Source of the DNA: Collinsella aerofaciens
GTDB taxonomy: Bacteria > Actinomycetota > Coriobacteriia > Coriobacteriales > Coriobacteriaceae
Assembly: GCA_030841765.1 (NCBI GenBank)
Contig: JAUUSS010000030.1
Location: 1 to 22,475, forward strand
Length of the DNA stretch: 22,475 nt
Direction: 5' to 3'
The position numbers were made by a program, and so were the translations under genes. Positions 1 through 8,169 of the stretch are shown here, piece after piece. Positions within the stretch are counted from its first letter, which is position 1. Each line of letters begins with the position of its first letter. The notes under the pieces are model-generated. The model searched no databases, was not told the DNA's origin, and was given only the letters and a program-made list of their open reading frames with translations.

Positions 1-147
1 TCGCGTGATGGAATTGATGCTGTGATTTGCAATGGCTCCGGAGTCATCCGTCGTATCGGATTCCGCATCCAACAGACACCTCGCCCGCCACGGTGTAGAG
101 TTAGGACAACGGGCGCGTTGCGCGGACCGCGCTGGAACGAGGTGGAC

Positions 148-1287
148 ATGGGACTCGACAAACAACAGATCAAGCGACTGCGTGAACGCCATCACCGGCG
201 CCATGGCATCCGCCCTGCCCATAGTGAGGCTGCCGAACAGGCTGGTCGCTTTTTAAAGCGCGCATTCAACATTCGCGAGGGTCGCGCGCCCTACCACGTG
301 ATTCGCAAGCGCTTTGTAAACGGGGCACGCCTGACCGGCTCTCACCTATGCATCCTCATCATCGCCATGCTCATCGCGAGCATCGGTCTCGATATCGACT
401 CGGACATCGCCATTGTAGGTGCCATGCTCATCTGCCCGCTCATGGGCTCGGTCCTTGCCATGGCATACGGCATCGCCACGCTCGACCGCGAGATTGCCGT
501 CGAGGCCGTCGCCGGTCTCGCGCTGCAAATGGTCTTTTGCCTGGTCACGTCCACACTGTACTTTAAGCTCTCGCCCCTTGGCACCACCACGGCGGCCATC
601 ATCGACAACTCGACACCCACCGTATGGGACCTTGCCGTCGCGCTCGCGGGCGGCTTTGCGGGCGGCCTGGGCAACTCGCGCGACCAGGAACCCGCCACGC
701 TCATCGCCGGCGTGGCCGTGGCCACCGCGCTCATGCCGCCCCTGTGCGCGGCTGGTTACGGCATCGCTATCGCGAGCGGGCCGCTGTTCCTCTCGGCCCT
801 TTACGAGTTTGGCATCAACGTCGTCTTTATCGCGCTGGCAGCCGAAGCCGTATTGCTTCTTTTGCGTGTACCGCTCAAGCGCGACCTCAACGGCGACGGC
901 GTCGTAACGGCCGAGGAAGACGCCGAGGTCGATGAGCTGTCGCGCAAGGTGCGCCGCCGCATCATTGTGGGCACGGTGATTTTTGCCATCCCCTGCATTG
1001 TTATGACGGCGGGTTCCATTGGCTCGGCGCAGGCCGGCGTGCAGGACGGCTACGGCGTCACCGAAACCACGCGCGAGCTTGCGGCGGTGCTGCCAGGCTG
1101 TAAGGATTACACCGTCGCCGTCGAGACCTCGGCCACCGAAGGGGACGAGGAAGGCATTGTAAAGCGCGAAATCGTCGCCCATGTGACGACAAGCGAGGCG
1201 CTTGGGGCACACGACCGCCGCGTCGCCCGCAAGCTCATTGACCTCAACGTGCCCGAACTCGATCGCGTGGAGTTTGATGTGAAGTGA
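148..1287 (+). CDS. DUF389 family multi-pass membrane protein with an EF-hand-like loop
   Basis: This is a 379-residue integral membrane protein of unknown function. The start chosen is the ATG at 148, preceded by a GAGGTGG ribosome binding site; the frame stays open upstream to 22 but that stretch is Arg/Pro-rich and looks non-coding. A basic cytoplasmic N-terminus (1-63) is followed by hydrophobic segments at about 66-83, 87-110, 115-138, 160-175, 182-209, 214-240 and 271-295. The pattern IVGAMLICPLMGSVLAMAYG, the gap with GNSRDQEPATLIAGVAVATALMPPLCAAG and the soluble C-terminal tail are typical of DUF389 (TIGR00341-like) proteins. Between the sixth and seventh segments, residues 246-257 (DLNGDGVVTAEE) match the EF-hand calcium loop DxNxDGxxxxxE. 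It stands alone, ends in a hairpin shared with the convergent gene, and its family has no established biochemical role. Family call is confident, function unknown. Confidence 0.88.
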   Translation: MGLDKQQIKRLRERHHRRHGIRPAHSEAAEQAGRFLKRAFNIREGRAPYHVIRKRFVNGARLTGSHLCILIIAMLIASIGLDIDSDIAIVGAMLICPLMGSVLAMAYGIATLDREIAVEAVAGLALQMVFCLVTSTLYFKLSPLGTTTAAIIDNSTPTVWDLAVALAGGFAGGLGNSRDQEPATLIAGVAVATALMPPLCAAGYGIAIASGPLFLSALYEFGINVVFIALAAEAVLLLLRVPLKRDLNGDGVVTAEEDAEVDELSRKVRRRIIVGTVIFAIPCIVMTAGSIGSAQAGVQDGYGVTETTRELAAVLPGCKDYTVAVETSATEGDEEGIVKREIVAHVTTSEALGAHDRRVARKLIDLNVPELDRVEFDVK

Positions 1288-1362
1288 TGCCGGCGCGGGA
1301 TGAATGCTCGCACGGACGCAAGTTACGACGAGGCGCAGACGCGATACGGACACGAGCAAATT

Positions 1363-1402
1363 GCGGGGTGCAGTTCACACCCGAGCCCCGCTCGCTGTTT
1401 TA
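1363..1402. terminator. Probable intrinsic terminator between convergent genes
   Basis: GCGGGG at 1363-1368 pairs with CCCCGC at 1386-1391, followed on the + strand by a T-rich tail (TGTTTTATT). It sits between the DUF389 gene and the convergent gene at 1413, so it may serve both, better on the + strand. Confidence 0.5.
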
Positions 1403-1412
1403 TTGCCGTGAA

Positions 1413-1862
1413 TCAGACGTCCGCATCGACATCGCCAGACTCCACCGTAAACGCCGGATCGGTGCTCACCAGATAAAACCGGGTCACTTTGCTATCTCTA
1501 AATAGATAGAGCTGGCCCTGCTCGCGTCGGCGTGACATATACGCCACGTGGACCGTACCGAATTCTTCGCCGTTTTCCTTCTTTAATATCAGGATGTTGG
1601 GGTCATCCGTACGCTTAAACTGTCCGTCTGTGCAGATTCCGTCTTGGTCGACCAGCTGCCATCGACAGTTGTCCTCCTCAAGAAAAGCCAGGGTTTCCCG
1701 ACTCGTTTTGTCATCCCGATAGAAACCATCAATGGCAAACCCTTCGGAAGCGCATTCCTGCATATAGGACGTTTCTCGGCTTATAGCAAACAGCCCTGTA
1801 GCGCCCAGTAGCACAGCCAGGCAGACCACTGCAAGGGCTATCGAAATAGCACGGCGACCCAT
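1413..1862 (-). CDS. Hypothetical protein with an N-terminal membrane anchor
   Basis: I do not recognise the family. The 149-residue product begins MGRRAISIALAVVCLAVLLG, a basic start followed by a hydrophobic stretch at about 5-27 without a lipobox, so it is either an uncleaved signal anchor or a Sec signal peptide. The remainder (about 30-149) is soluble and mixed in charge, with a pattern of short strands (for example GFAIDGFYRDD, CRWQLVDQDGICTDGQFKR, ILILKKENGEEFGTVHVAYM, QLYLFRDSKVTRFYLVS) that reads like a small extracellular beta-rich domain. The start is ATG at 1862 with only a weak upstream purine run. It converges on the DUF389 gene and has no obvious operon partner. Composition is slightly less GC-rich than neighbouring genes, which fits an accessory gene. 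Confidence 0.65.
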   Translation of the reverse strand: MGRRAISIALAVVCLAVLLGATGLFAISRETSYMQECASEGFAIDGFYRDDKTSRETLAFLEEDNCRWQLVDQDGICTDGQFKRTDDPNILILKKENGEEFGTVHVAYMSRRREQGQLYLFRDSKVTRFYLVSTDPAFTVESGDVDADV

Positions 1863-2052
1863 GTTAGCCCAACCGATAGTTGTTTAACGGAGCGCGAAAC
1901 ATACCTGGAACCTCCGATATCAGGGAGAACGTCGCCAGCAGGCTAGCGACAACTATATGTTTCTGACATCAAACCATATGGCTGCCACTCGCGGAGGGGG
2001 CATCGGCGAACGGCGTGTTTTCATACTCCATTGGTCAAACCTAAGCGCGGCC
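1863..2052. other. Intergenic stretch, small dyads only
   Basis: No credible gene is visible. ATAGTTGT (1876-1883) recurs inverted as ACAACTAT (1949-1956), and GTCGC/GCGAC flank 1931-1950. These are short and may be chance; the first lies just upstream of the gene at 1862. Confidence 0.4.
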
Positions 2053-2273
2053 CTACAGCTCGTACTTGTACACGCGGTAGATGTACTTCTCGGCTTCCAT
2101 CTCGTAGGTGGCGATGGGCAGTCCGCAGCGATCATCTCGTCGTTTGGCAGATAGGTCACGCTGTGCTGGCCCGCGTTGAGCGAAAAATCGCCTTGGGCCT
2201 GCAGTAACTTGTCCTCAAAGCCCGAACCGGCCCAAAAATCGGGCAAGCCCACGGAAGGCTGTAGCAAGGTCAT
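2053..2273 (-). pseudogene. Probable frameshifted small ORF, about 73 residues if repaired
   Basis: The minus-strand frame from ATG 2273 begins MTLLQPSVGLPDFWAGSGFE and reads naturally to LPNDEMIAADCP. It then turns into Ser/Thr/Arg-rich sequence typical of the wrong frame in GC-rich DNA. Adding one base in the run at about 2117-2119 gives instead IATYEMEAEKYIYRVYKYEL followed by TAG at 2053-2055, which has plausible protein composition. I therefore read this as a short gene carrying a one-base deletion, or a sequencing error. A stop codon directly precedes the ATG and no ribosome binding site is visible, so it could also be the remnant of a larger gene. The family is not recognised. It lies just downstream of the terminator of the activase gene on the same strand. 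Confidence 0.4.
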
Positions 2274-2293
2274 TTACGCAACATGTGTCCAGC

Positions 2294-2330
2294 AAAAACG
2301 GGTGGTAACCGGTACGGCTATCACCCGTTT
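2294..2330 (-). terminator. Intrinsic terminator of the TetR-activase operon
   Basis: On the minus strand AAACGGGTG (2330-2322) pairs with CACCCGTTT (2304-2296), and the stem runs into five T residues (2298-2294). It lies 29 bases past the activase stop codon. Confidence 0.8.
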
Positions 2331-2358
2331 GTCTTATATCCGGCTCGAAGTAGGCCAG

Positions 2359-5300
2359 CTACTTCTTAATGCCGCGTCCTAGGCGCTTGGCGACCGATGC
2401 AACGGCCTCCTCGCCGGCCGGCCTGCAGCTCACGCAGCCGTCATGGGCACGCATCTGGCCAGTGACCTCGTCCATCGCGAGCGGCGCCACCTTCTCGAGC
2501 TTAAAGCCCTTACCGGCGCGCATGTTTTCCTTGGCCACGCTGATCATGAGCTTAATACGGTTGAGCTGGTTGACCTCGGACGCACCGGGGTCGTAGTCCA
2601 CCGCGACGATATTGCTCTCGGGGTGCTGACGGCGCAGCTCCTTGATCACGGCCTTGCCCACCACGTGATTGGGCAGGCACGCGAAGGGCTGCGTGCAGAT
2701 AATGTTGGGCGCGCCATGGTCAATCAGGTCGAGCATCTCGGCCGTGAGCAGCCAGCCTTCGCCCATGTTGTTGCACACCGAAAGCACCATGCGGGCCTTG
2801 TCGGCCATGGTGCCGATGCGCTCGGGTGCCTCAAAGCGGCGGGACTTTTCGAGCATCTCTTCCACCGGCGTGCGCATCCAGTCCACGAGCTTGATGAGCG
2901 CCTGCATACCAGCGCGCGTGGTAGCAGAGCTTCCCAGCTCATCCTTCTGCAGCTCGGCGTTGCTCATGGAGTACAGGAAGAAGTCGAGCAGGCCCGGCAC
3001 CACGGCCTCACAGCCCTCGCGCTCGATAACGTCGACCACGTGGTTGTTGGCCGTGGGATGGAACTTGACCAGGATCTCGCCGACCACGCCCACGCGCGGC
3101 TTAGTGCCCTCGCCCACCAGCGGCATCGTGTCGAATGCGCGGATGGCCTCGCGGCACAGCTTGGTGTAGTTATGCCTGTTGAACTTAGGCGCCAGCTTGC
3201 GAGCGCGCGCCATGTACTCCTCGTAGAGCGCGTTGGCGGCACCGGGCGTGGCCTCGTACGGACGGCAGCGGTAGAGCATCTGCATCATCACGTCACCAAA
3301 GAGCACCGCGTACACAGCTTGCTTGAGCAGCGCCGGCGTCAGCTTAAAGCCGGGGTTGTCCTCGCCCAGCGCCACGGCCGAAAGCGAGATTACCGGGATC
3401 TCGGGGTGGCCGCTTTCGCGCAAGGCCTTGCGGATCAGCGCGATGTAGTTGGTGGCGCGGCAGCCGCCGCCGGTCTGGCTGATAACCACGGCCGTCTTGG
3501 ACAGATCGTACCTGCCGCTCTCGATGGCCTCCATGATCTGGCCCGTCACCAGAATCGACGGGTAGCAGATGTCATTGTTCACGTAGCGCAGGCCTGCCTC
3601 GACGGCATCGTGGTCGGTCGAGGGTAGCAGCTCCAGGTTGTAGCCGGCGCCGCGGAACACCTCTTTGACCAGGTCGAAGTGAATCGGTGCCATCTGCGGG
3701 CAAAGGATGGTATAGCCCTCCTCGCGCATCTGCTCGGTAAAGGGCACCTTGGGCCATGCGGTCGATGCGCTCTCACGCTGGGCCTCAAACGTGTACTTGC
3801 GGCTCGCGAACGCCGGGGCATCCGCAGAGGGCGCCACCGGAGCGGCGTCGCCCTGCTCATAGGTCTCGCCCGCGGCCGTGGCCTCGGCCAGGCGCTCGGC
3901 CTCCTGATCCTTGAGCGCCGCCATAAGCGAGCGAATGCGGATGCGCGCGGCGCCCAGGTTGGACACCTCGTCGATCTTGAGCACGGTGTAGATCTTGCCG
4001 CTGGCCTCCAGGATCTCCTGCACCTGATCGGTGGTCAGGGCGTCCAGGCCGCAGCCGAAGGAGTTGAGCTGGATCAGGTCCAGGTCGTTGCGCATCGTCA
4101 CAAAACGGGCCACGGCGTAGAGGCGGCTGTGGTACATCCACTGGTCGACGACGCGGATCGGACGCTCAGGCTTTACCAGGTGCGCGAGCGAATCCTCGGT
4201 AAAGACCGCAAAGCCAAAGCTCGAGATAAGCTCGGGCAGGGCATGGTTGATTTCGGGGTCGTTGTGGTAGGGACGACCGGCAAGCACAATACCGTGGCCA
4301 CCGTGGTCCTCGACCCACTTAAGGGCCTCTTCGCCCATGGTCTGGATGTCCTCGTGGAAGCGCGCGTCGGCCTCGTAGGCAGCGTTGACGGCGGCATCGA
4401 CCTCGGAGCGCGTGATCTTGGGCCCGCGCACGCGACCGCGACCGGCTTGCGAATCGGCCACACGGTCGACGGCGAGCACCTGGTACAGCCGGCGCTTGAG
4501 CTCGGTCTTGTCGTGATAGGGCACAAACGGATACAGGAACTCGACATTTTGCTCGCGAATTTCGTCAACGTTGAGCGCCAGCGCCGTGGGGTAGCTCATG
4601 ACGATGGGGCAGTTGTAGCAGTTGCCGGCGGTCGGATCCTCTTTGCGCTCCCAGCGCACGCACGGCATCCAGATAAAGTCGACGTCGCGGTCGATGAGGT
4701 TCATCACGTGGCCGTGGCTCATCTTGGCCGGATAGCACACGCTCTCGGACGGCATGGACTCAATGCCCGCTTGGTAGGTCTTTTTGCTCGACTGCTCGGA
4801 CAGCTGCACGCTAAAGCCCAGGCGCGTAAAGAACGCGTGCCAGAAGGGGTAGTTCTCGTACATGTTGAGTGCGCGCGGAATGCCGACGGTGCCGCGCGGG
4901 GCCTCGTCGGGGCTCAGCACCTCGCGGTTAAACAGCAGGTCGTTTTTCTTTTTGAAGAGGTTGGGGGCCTCGGTCTTTTGCTTTTTGTGGCCGGCGCCCT
5001 TCTCGCAGCGGTTGCCGGTAATGAAGCGCCTGCCGCCACCAAAGTCGTTGACGGTGAGCTGGCAGTTGTTAGAGCAGCGGCCGCAGCGGACGTGCTTTTG
5101 CGTCACGGTGAGATGCGCGATGTCCTCGGCAGAAAGGATAGTCGAGATGCCGTCGGCGCCAGCGCGGTCGCGGGCGAGCAGGGCCGCACCGTAGGCGCCC
5201 ATGCAGCCGGCGATGTCGGGGCGCACGGCATGCACGCCGGTGAGCTGCTCAAACGCACGCAGCGTGGCATCGGACATAAAGGTGCCGCCCTGGACGATCA

Positions 5301-7149
5301 CCTGGCTGCCGATCTCCTTGGGATCGCGCAGCTTAATGACCTTGAACAGGGCATTCTTGATAACGGAGTAGGACAGGCCGGCAGCGATGTCGCCCACCGT
5401 GGCGCCTTCCTTTTGCGCCTGCTTAACGCGCGAGTTCATAAAGACCGTGCAGCGGCTGCCCAGGTCCACCGGGGCCTTGGCGTGGATGGCGGCGTCGGCA
5501 AAGGCGCGCACATCCATGTCCATGGAAACGGCGAAGCTCTCGATAAAGCTGCCGCAGCCCGACGAGCAGGCCTCGTTGAGCATGATGTGCTCGATCACGC
5601 CGTCCTTCACGCGCAGGCACTTCATGTCCTGGCCGCCGATGTCCAGGATGAACTCGACGCCCGGCAGGAACGCCTTGGCGCCGCGCAGGTGCGCGACGGT
5701 CTCGATTTCGCCCGAGTCGGCCTTGAGCGCCTCGATAAGCAGCGCCTCACCGTAGCCCGTGGTGGTCACGTGGCCGATGGTGCAGCCCGCGGGGATGTGG
5801 TTGTAGAAATCGGCCATGATGACCTTGGCCGTGCCCAGGATGTCACCGTTGTTGTTGCCGTACCAGGTGTGCAACAGCTGGCCGTCCTCGCCCACGAGTG
5901 CGGCCTTCATGGTGGTGGAACCGGCGTCGATGCCAATGAACACGCGTCCGGTGTAGCCGTCGAGCTTGCCCTTGGGAACGACCTCGGTGTCGTGGCGGGT
6001 TTTGAACTCGGCAAAGTCCTCGTCGGTGGCAAAGAGCGGATCCAGGCGCTCGACCTCGGCGCCCTGCGTGTCGCCCAAGCTGTCGATGGCATCGATGAGC
6101 TGCGGGAACGTACTGAGCTTGTTGGACTCGTGCGCCATGGCAGCGCCGCTTGCCACAAACAGGTGGGCGTTTTGGGGCACGATGCGGTGCTCCTCGTCCA
6201 GGTTGAGCGTAAGGTAGAAGCGATGGCGCAACTCGGAAAGATATTGCAGCGGGCCGCCCAGGAAGGCGACGTTGCCGCGGATGGGGCGACCACACGCCAG
6301 GCCCGAGATGGTCTGGGTCACGACGGCCTGGAAGATGGAGGCGGCCACGTCCTCGGGGCGGGCGCCTTCGTTGAGCAGCGGCTGGACGTCGGTCTTGGCA
6401 AAGACGCCGCAGCGGCTAGCGATGGGATAGATGGTGGTGGCGTTGGCCGCGAGTTCGTTAAGGCCGCTGGCATCGGTGTGCAGCAGGGTTGCCATCTGGT
6501 CGATGAACGCGCCTGTACCGCCGGCGCAGGTACCGTTCATGCGCTGCTCGATGCCGTTGTCAAAGTAGATGATCTTGGCGTCCTCGCCGCCCAGCTCGAT
6601 GGCGACATCGGTGGCCGGGATGAGGGTCTCGACGGCACGCTTGCTGGCGATGACCTCCTGGACAAACTCCAGGTCGAGCCACTGGGACAGCAGCAGGCCG
6701 CCCGAGCCGGTAATGGCGCAGGTCATCTGGGCCGTCGGCAGCACGGTCGCGGCACCCTCGAACAGGTCGCGGGCGCAGGCGCGGACGTCGGTGTGGTGGC
6801 GATGGTACTTGGCGTAGACGATCTGGTTGTCGTCGTTGAGCACAGCGAGCTTGACGGTAGTGGAGCCCACGTCGATGCCCAGGTGCAGGTTGCCATGGGC
6901 GGCCTCGGGGTTGAAAATCGCGCCCTCGGGGGCCTGAGCGGTGGTGACGGCTACGGACTCGGTGGCGTTGGACGTGGCTGCGTCGGCGGCAAGTGTCTCC
7001 CCCGCCGCATTCTTGGCTTCGGCAACTGCCTCGGCGACCTTCTCGGCAGCGGCGGTCGCGGCCTTCTGCGCAACATCCACCACGGCGGGCGCGGCCTCGC
7101 GCGCGGCAGTGACCATGCGGTCCTTAATGCCTTCGACGAGTTTGCTCAT
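2359..7149 (-). CDS. Giant acyl-CoA dehydratase activase / dehydratase-like fusion protein
   Basis: This is a 1596-residue cytoplasmic protein of the BadF/BadG/BcrA/BcrD ATPase superfamily. Two activase domains are visible: about 88-340 (GIDVGSTTVK, ELGGEDAK, GTCAGGTGAF with C208, SRCGVF with C247) and about 403-660 (GIDAGSTTMK, DIGGQDMK, EACSSGCGSF with C528 and C532, SRCTVF with C567). A Cys cluster follows (C689, C692, C696, C715), then a DUF2229-type segment at about 752-980 (GIPRALNMYE, CYNCPIVMSYPTAL) and a C-terminal HgdB-like region at about 1130-1540 (NNDICYPSILVTGQ, QTGGGCRATNY), ending with CVSC at 1572-1575. Known relatives use ATP to drive low-potential electron transfer from one [4Fe-4S] ATPase dimer to a dehydratase or double-cubane protein; here reductase and acceptor modules appear fused. 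The first 80 residues are an Ala-rich helical extension. It starts 12 bases after the TetR gene with an AGAGGAG site. Substrate unknown. Confidence 0.88.
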   Translation of the reverse strand: MSKLVEGIKDRMVTAAREAAPAVVDVAQKAATAAAEKVAEAVAEAKNAAGETLAADAATSNATESVAVTTAQAPEGAIFNPEAAHGNLHLGIDVGSTTVKLAVLNDDNQIVYAKYHRHHTDVRACARDLFEGAATVLPTAQMTCAITGSGGLLLSQWLDLEFVQEVIASKRAVETLIPATDVAIELGGEDAKIIYFDNGIEQRMNGTCAGGTGAFIDQMATLLHTDASGLNELAANATTIYPIASRCGVFAKTDVQPLLNEGARPEDVAASIFQAVVTQTISGLACGRPIRGNVAFLGGPLQYLSELRHRFYLTLNLDEEHRIVPQNAHLFVASGAAMAHESNKLSTFPQLIDAIDSLGDTQGAEVERLDPLFATDEDFAEFKTRHDTEVVPKGKLDGYTGRVFIGIDAGSTTMKAALVGEDGQLLHTWYGNNNGDILGTAKVIMADFYNHIPAGCTIGHVTTTGYGEALLIEALKADSGEIETVAHLRGAKAFLPGVEFILDIGGQDMKCLRVKDGVIEHIMLNEACSSGCGSFIESFAVSMDMDVRAFADAAIHAKAPVDLGSRCTVFMNSRVKQAQKEGATVGDIAAGLSYSVIKNALFKVIKLRDPKEIGSQVIVQGGTFMSDATLRAFEQLTGVHAVRPDIAGCMGAYGAALLARDRAGADGISTILSAEDIAHLTVTQKHVRCGRCSNNCQLTVNDFGGGRRFITGNRCEKGAGHKKQKTEAPNLFKKKNDLLFNREVLSPDEAPRGTVGIPRALNMYENYPFWHAFFTRLGFSVQLSEQSSKKTYQAGIESMPSESVCYPAKMSHGHVMNLIDRDVDFIWMPCVRWERKEDPTAGNCYNCPIVMSYPTALALNVDEIREQNVEFLYPFVPYHDKTELKRRLYQVLAVDRVADSQAGRGRVRGPKITRSEVDAAVNAAYEADARFHEDIQTMGEEALKWVEDHGGHGIVLAGRPYHNDPEINHALPELISSFGFAVFTEDSLAHLVKPERPIRVVDQWMYHSRLYAVARFVTMRNDLDLIQLNSFGCGLDALTTDQVQEILEASGKIYTVLKIDEVSNLGAARIRIRSLMAALKDQEAERLAEATAAGETYEQGDAAPVAPSADAPAFASRKYTFEAQRESASTAWPKVPFTEQMREEGYTILCPQMAPIHFDLVKEVFRGAGYNLELLPSTDHDAVEAGLRYVNNDICYPSILVTGQIMEAIESGRYDLSKTAVVISQTGGGCRATNYIALIRKALRESGHPEIPVISLSAVALGEDNPGFKLTPALLKQAVYAVLFGDVMMQMLYRCRPYEATPGAANALYEEYMARARKLAPKFNRHNYTKLCREAIRAFDTMPLVGEGTKPRVGVVGEILVKFHPTANNHVVDVIEREGCEAVVPGLLDFFLYSMSNAELQKDELGSSATTRAGMQALIKLVDWMRTPVEEMLEKSRRFEAPERIGTMADKARMVLSVCNNMGEGWLLTAEMLDLIDHGAPNIICTQPFACLPNHVVGKAVIKELRRQHPESNIVAVDYDPGASEVNQLNRIKLMISVAKENMRAGKGFKLEKVAPLAMDEVTGQMRAHDGCVSCRPAGEEAVASVAKRLGRGIKK

Positions 7150-7161
7150 CTGTTTCTCCTC

Positions 7162-7872
7162 TTAGTAGTTGGACTCGACGGTTGCGACGGTGTCGACCGC
7201 GTCCTCGAGCTGCAGATTCAATAGCTTCATACCGTATTCCGGCACGTTGATATCGATGGGTTGGCCATACAGGTCGCCGGGGCGCACAAAGGCGATGACC
7301 GTCATGATGCGCGCCATGGTCTCGGGCGATTCGGAAAGGCCGCGCTCAAACCAGCGTTGGATCAGACCGACCTCGGCGCTCACGACGTAGGTGACGTAAT
7401 AGTCAAAGAACGTGCCCAGCGCCAGGCCCAAAATGCCTGTCTGTGCACGCGGCACCACGGCCTCGCGTGCGGTATCGATGATCTTTTTAATGAAGGCTTG
7501 GTCGCCGCCAGGGCCCAGCAGGGCACCGATAAGATCGCGATTGGCCGCAAGATAGCGCAGCAGCTCAACTGAGCCGGGCGCCGGCTCGAGCTCGTCAATA
7601 TTGCGGTAAAGATCGGGCAGCTTAGCTGCGGTGATGAGCTCCACGCGCTCACGAATCTCTGCCAGTAGACCGTCCTCGATTTGGTTGATAAAGTCGGGAA
7701 TATCGCGGTAGTGCGAATAGAACGTGCGGCGTGTAAGACCGGCGCGCTCGGTGAGCGACGCGACGTTAATGCGCGAAAGGTCGCCGCTTTCGGCAAGCTC
7801 GCTGGCAAGCGCCTGGCGAAGGGCACGCTGCGAGCGAAGGGACCGGCGATCGCATTTCTCGAGCTGGGACAA
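7162..7872 (-). CDS. TetR/AcrR family transcriptional regulator
   Basis: This 236-residue protein has an N-terminal helix-turn-helix at about 16-58: SQRALRQALASELAES, then INVASLTERAGLTRRTFYSH YRD, the classical TetR recognition helix pattern. The rest is an all-helical ligand-binding and dimerisation domain. The start is TTG at 7872, supported by an ideal AAGGAGG five bases upstream; no ATG lies nearby in frame. It is the first gene of a two-gene operon, with the activase-dehydratase gene 12 bases downstream. Two dyads in its promoter region (7894-7911 and 7924-7938) look like operators, so it probably represses itself and its large partner. The effector is unknown; an acyl-CoA or other metabolite handled by the partner would be a reasonable guess, but that is inference. 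Confidence 0.9.
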   Translation of the reverse strand: MSQLEKCDRRSLRSQRALRQALASELAESGDLSRINVASLTERAGLTRRTFYSHYRDIPDFINQIEDGLLAEIRERVELITAAKLPDLYRNIDELEPAPGSVELLRYLAANRDLIGALLGPGGDQAFIKKIIDTAREAVVPRAQTGILGLALGTFFDYYVTYVVSAEVGLIQRWFERGLSESPETMARIMTVIAFVRPGDLYGQPIDINVPEYGMKLLNLQLEDAVDTVATVESNY

Positions 7873-7893
7873 GCGTCCTCCTTGTTACTCAGC

Positions 7894-7938
7894 CTGTGCG
7901 CTATTGCACAGTGCGAGTATTATTGCACACCGTGTGCA
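7894..7938. promoter_or_regulatory. Likely TetR operator region with two dyads
   Basis: Two palindromes lie 22-66 bases upstream of the TetR start: CTGTGC(N6)GCACAG at 7894-7911 and TGCACAC-C-GTGTGCA at 7924-7938. TATTGCACA is repeated directly at 7902-7910 and 7921-7929, spaced 19 bases. A TTGATG-like -35 on the minus strand overlaps the outer dyad. Binding by the adjacent TetR protein is inference. Confidence 0.5.
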
Positions 7939-7961
7939 TCAACACGTAAAGGCAATATTTA

Positions 7962-7996
7962 GAATGCGACAAAGGGACTGTCCCTTTGTCGCATTC
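7962..7996. repeat. REP-like perfect palindrome A
   Basis: GAATGCGACAAAGGGA (7962-7977) and its exact complement TCCCTTTGTCGCATTC (7981-7996) flank a 3-base loop. The core GGGACTGTCCC is shared with the palindromes at 8714-8744 and, in altered form, 8396-8436 and 15507-15534. It lies upstream of the TetR gene and has no T-tract, so it is more like a dispersed repeat than a terminator. Confidence 0.75.
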
Positions 7997-8050
7997 AGCG
8001 ACCGCCTAGGTTGTGCCAGTTGTGCCTGGCTTTTGAAGCGGCGTTACCAA

Positions 8051-8079
8051 TTGTCCAAAAAGTCATTCGTGGGTAGAAT
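8051..8079 (+). promoter_or_regulatory. Sigma-70-type promoter for an antisense RNA candidate
   Basis: TTGTCC (8051-8056), a 17-base spacer and TAGAAT (8074-8079) form a good promoter pointing toward the 3' end of the small peptide gene. No ORF follows, so an untranslated RNA starting near 8086 is the natural product. Confidence 0.55.
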
Positions 8080-8085
8080 AGTGTC

Positions 8086-8169
8086 AACGGCAGCCCAAGT
8101 TCTGCTAAGCTGGGCAGCGCCGTTGCTTGGATTAAGGGGTCAACGCCTTAGCGGCGGCGACCCCTTTTA
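8086..8169 (+). ncRNA. Candidate antisense RNA (type I antitoxin-like)
   Basis: The predicted RNA is about 84 nt. It begins with a hairpin in which AACGGC (8086-8091) pairs with GCCGTT (8119-8124) and an inner CCCA pairs with TGGG. It ends in a terminator in which AAGGGGTC (8134-8141) pairs with GACCCCTT (8159-8166), followed by a short T-run. It is convergent with the 41-codon gene at 8148-8273 and overlaps its stop codon and last codons. The linker carries CGTTGCTT (8121-8128), complementary to the AAGCAACG copies in the peptide's coding sequence, giving a second possible contact outside the overlap. This arrangement resembles the Fst/RNAII par systems. The existence of the RNA is predicted from promoter, structure and position only. 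Confidence 0.45.
8134..8169. terminator. Bidirectional terminator-like hairpin at the convergent RNA ends
   Basis: AAGGGGTC/GACCCCTT is an 8-base stem. On the + strand it runs into TTTTAC; on the minus strand it is followed by TTAAT, a weaker tail. It overlaps the stop codon of the small peptide gene. Confidence 0.55.

Noticed and set aside
22..147. Upstream extension of the DUF389 frame
   Set aside because: The added residues are Arg/Pro-rich with no ribosome site at the first ATG, while ATG 148 has a good one.
3679..7224. A 1181-codon open frame on the + strand opposite the giant activase, and another of 394 codons at 2443-3627
   Set aside because: They mirror the activase in a GC-rich codon register, are His/Gly/Asp/Ala-rich low-complexity translations, and lack family motifs. 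They are antisense shadows.
7962..7996. Palindrome A as an intrinsic terminator
   Set aside because: It lies upstream of the TetR gene, lacks a T-tract on both strands, and shares its core with other dispersed palindromes.
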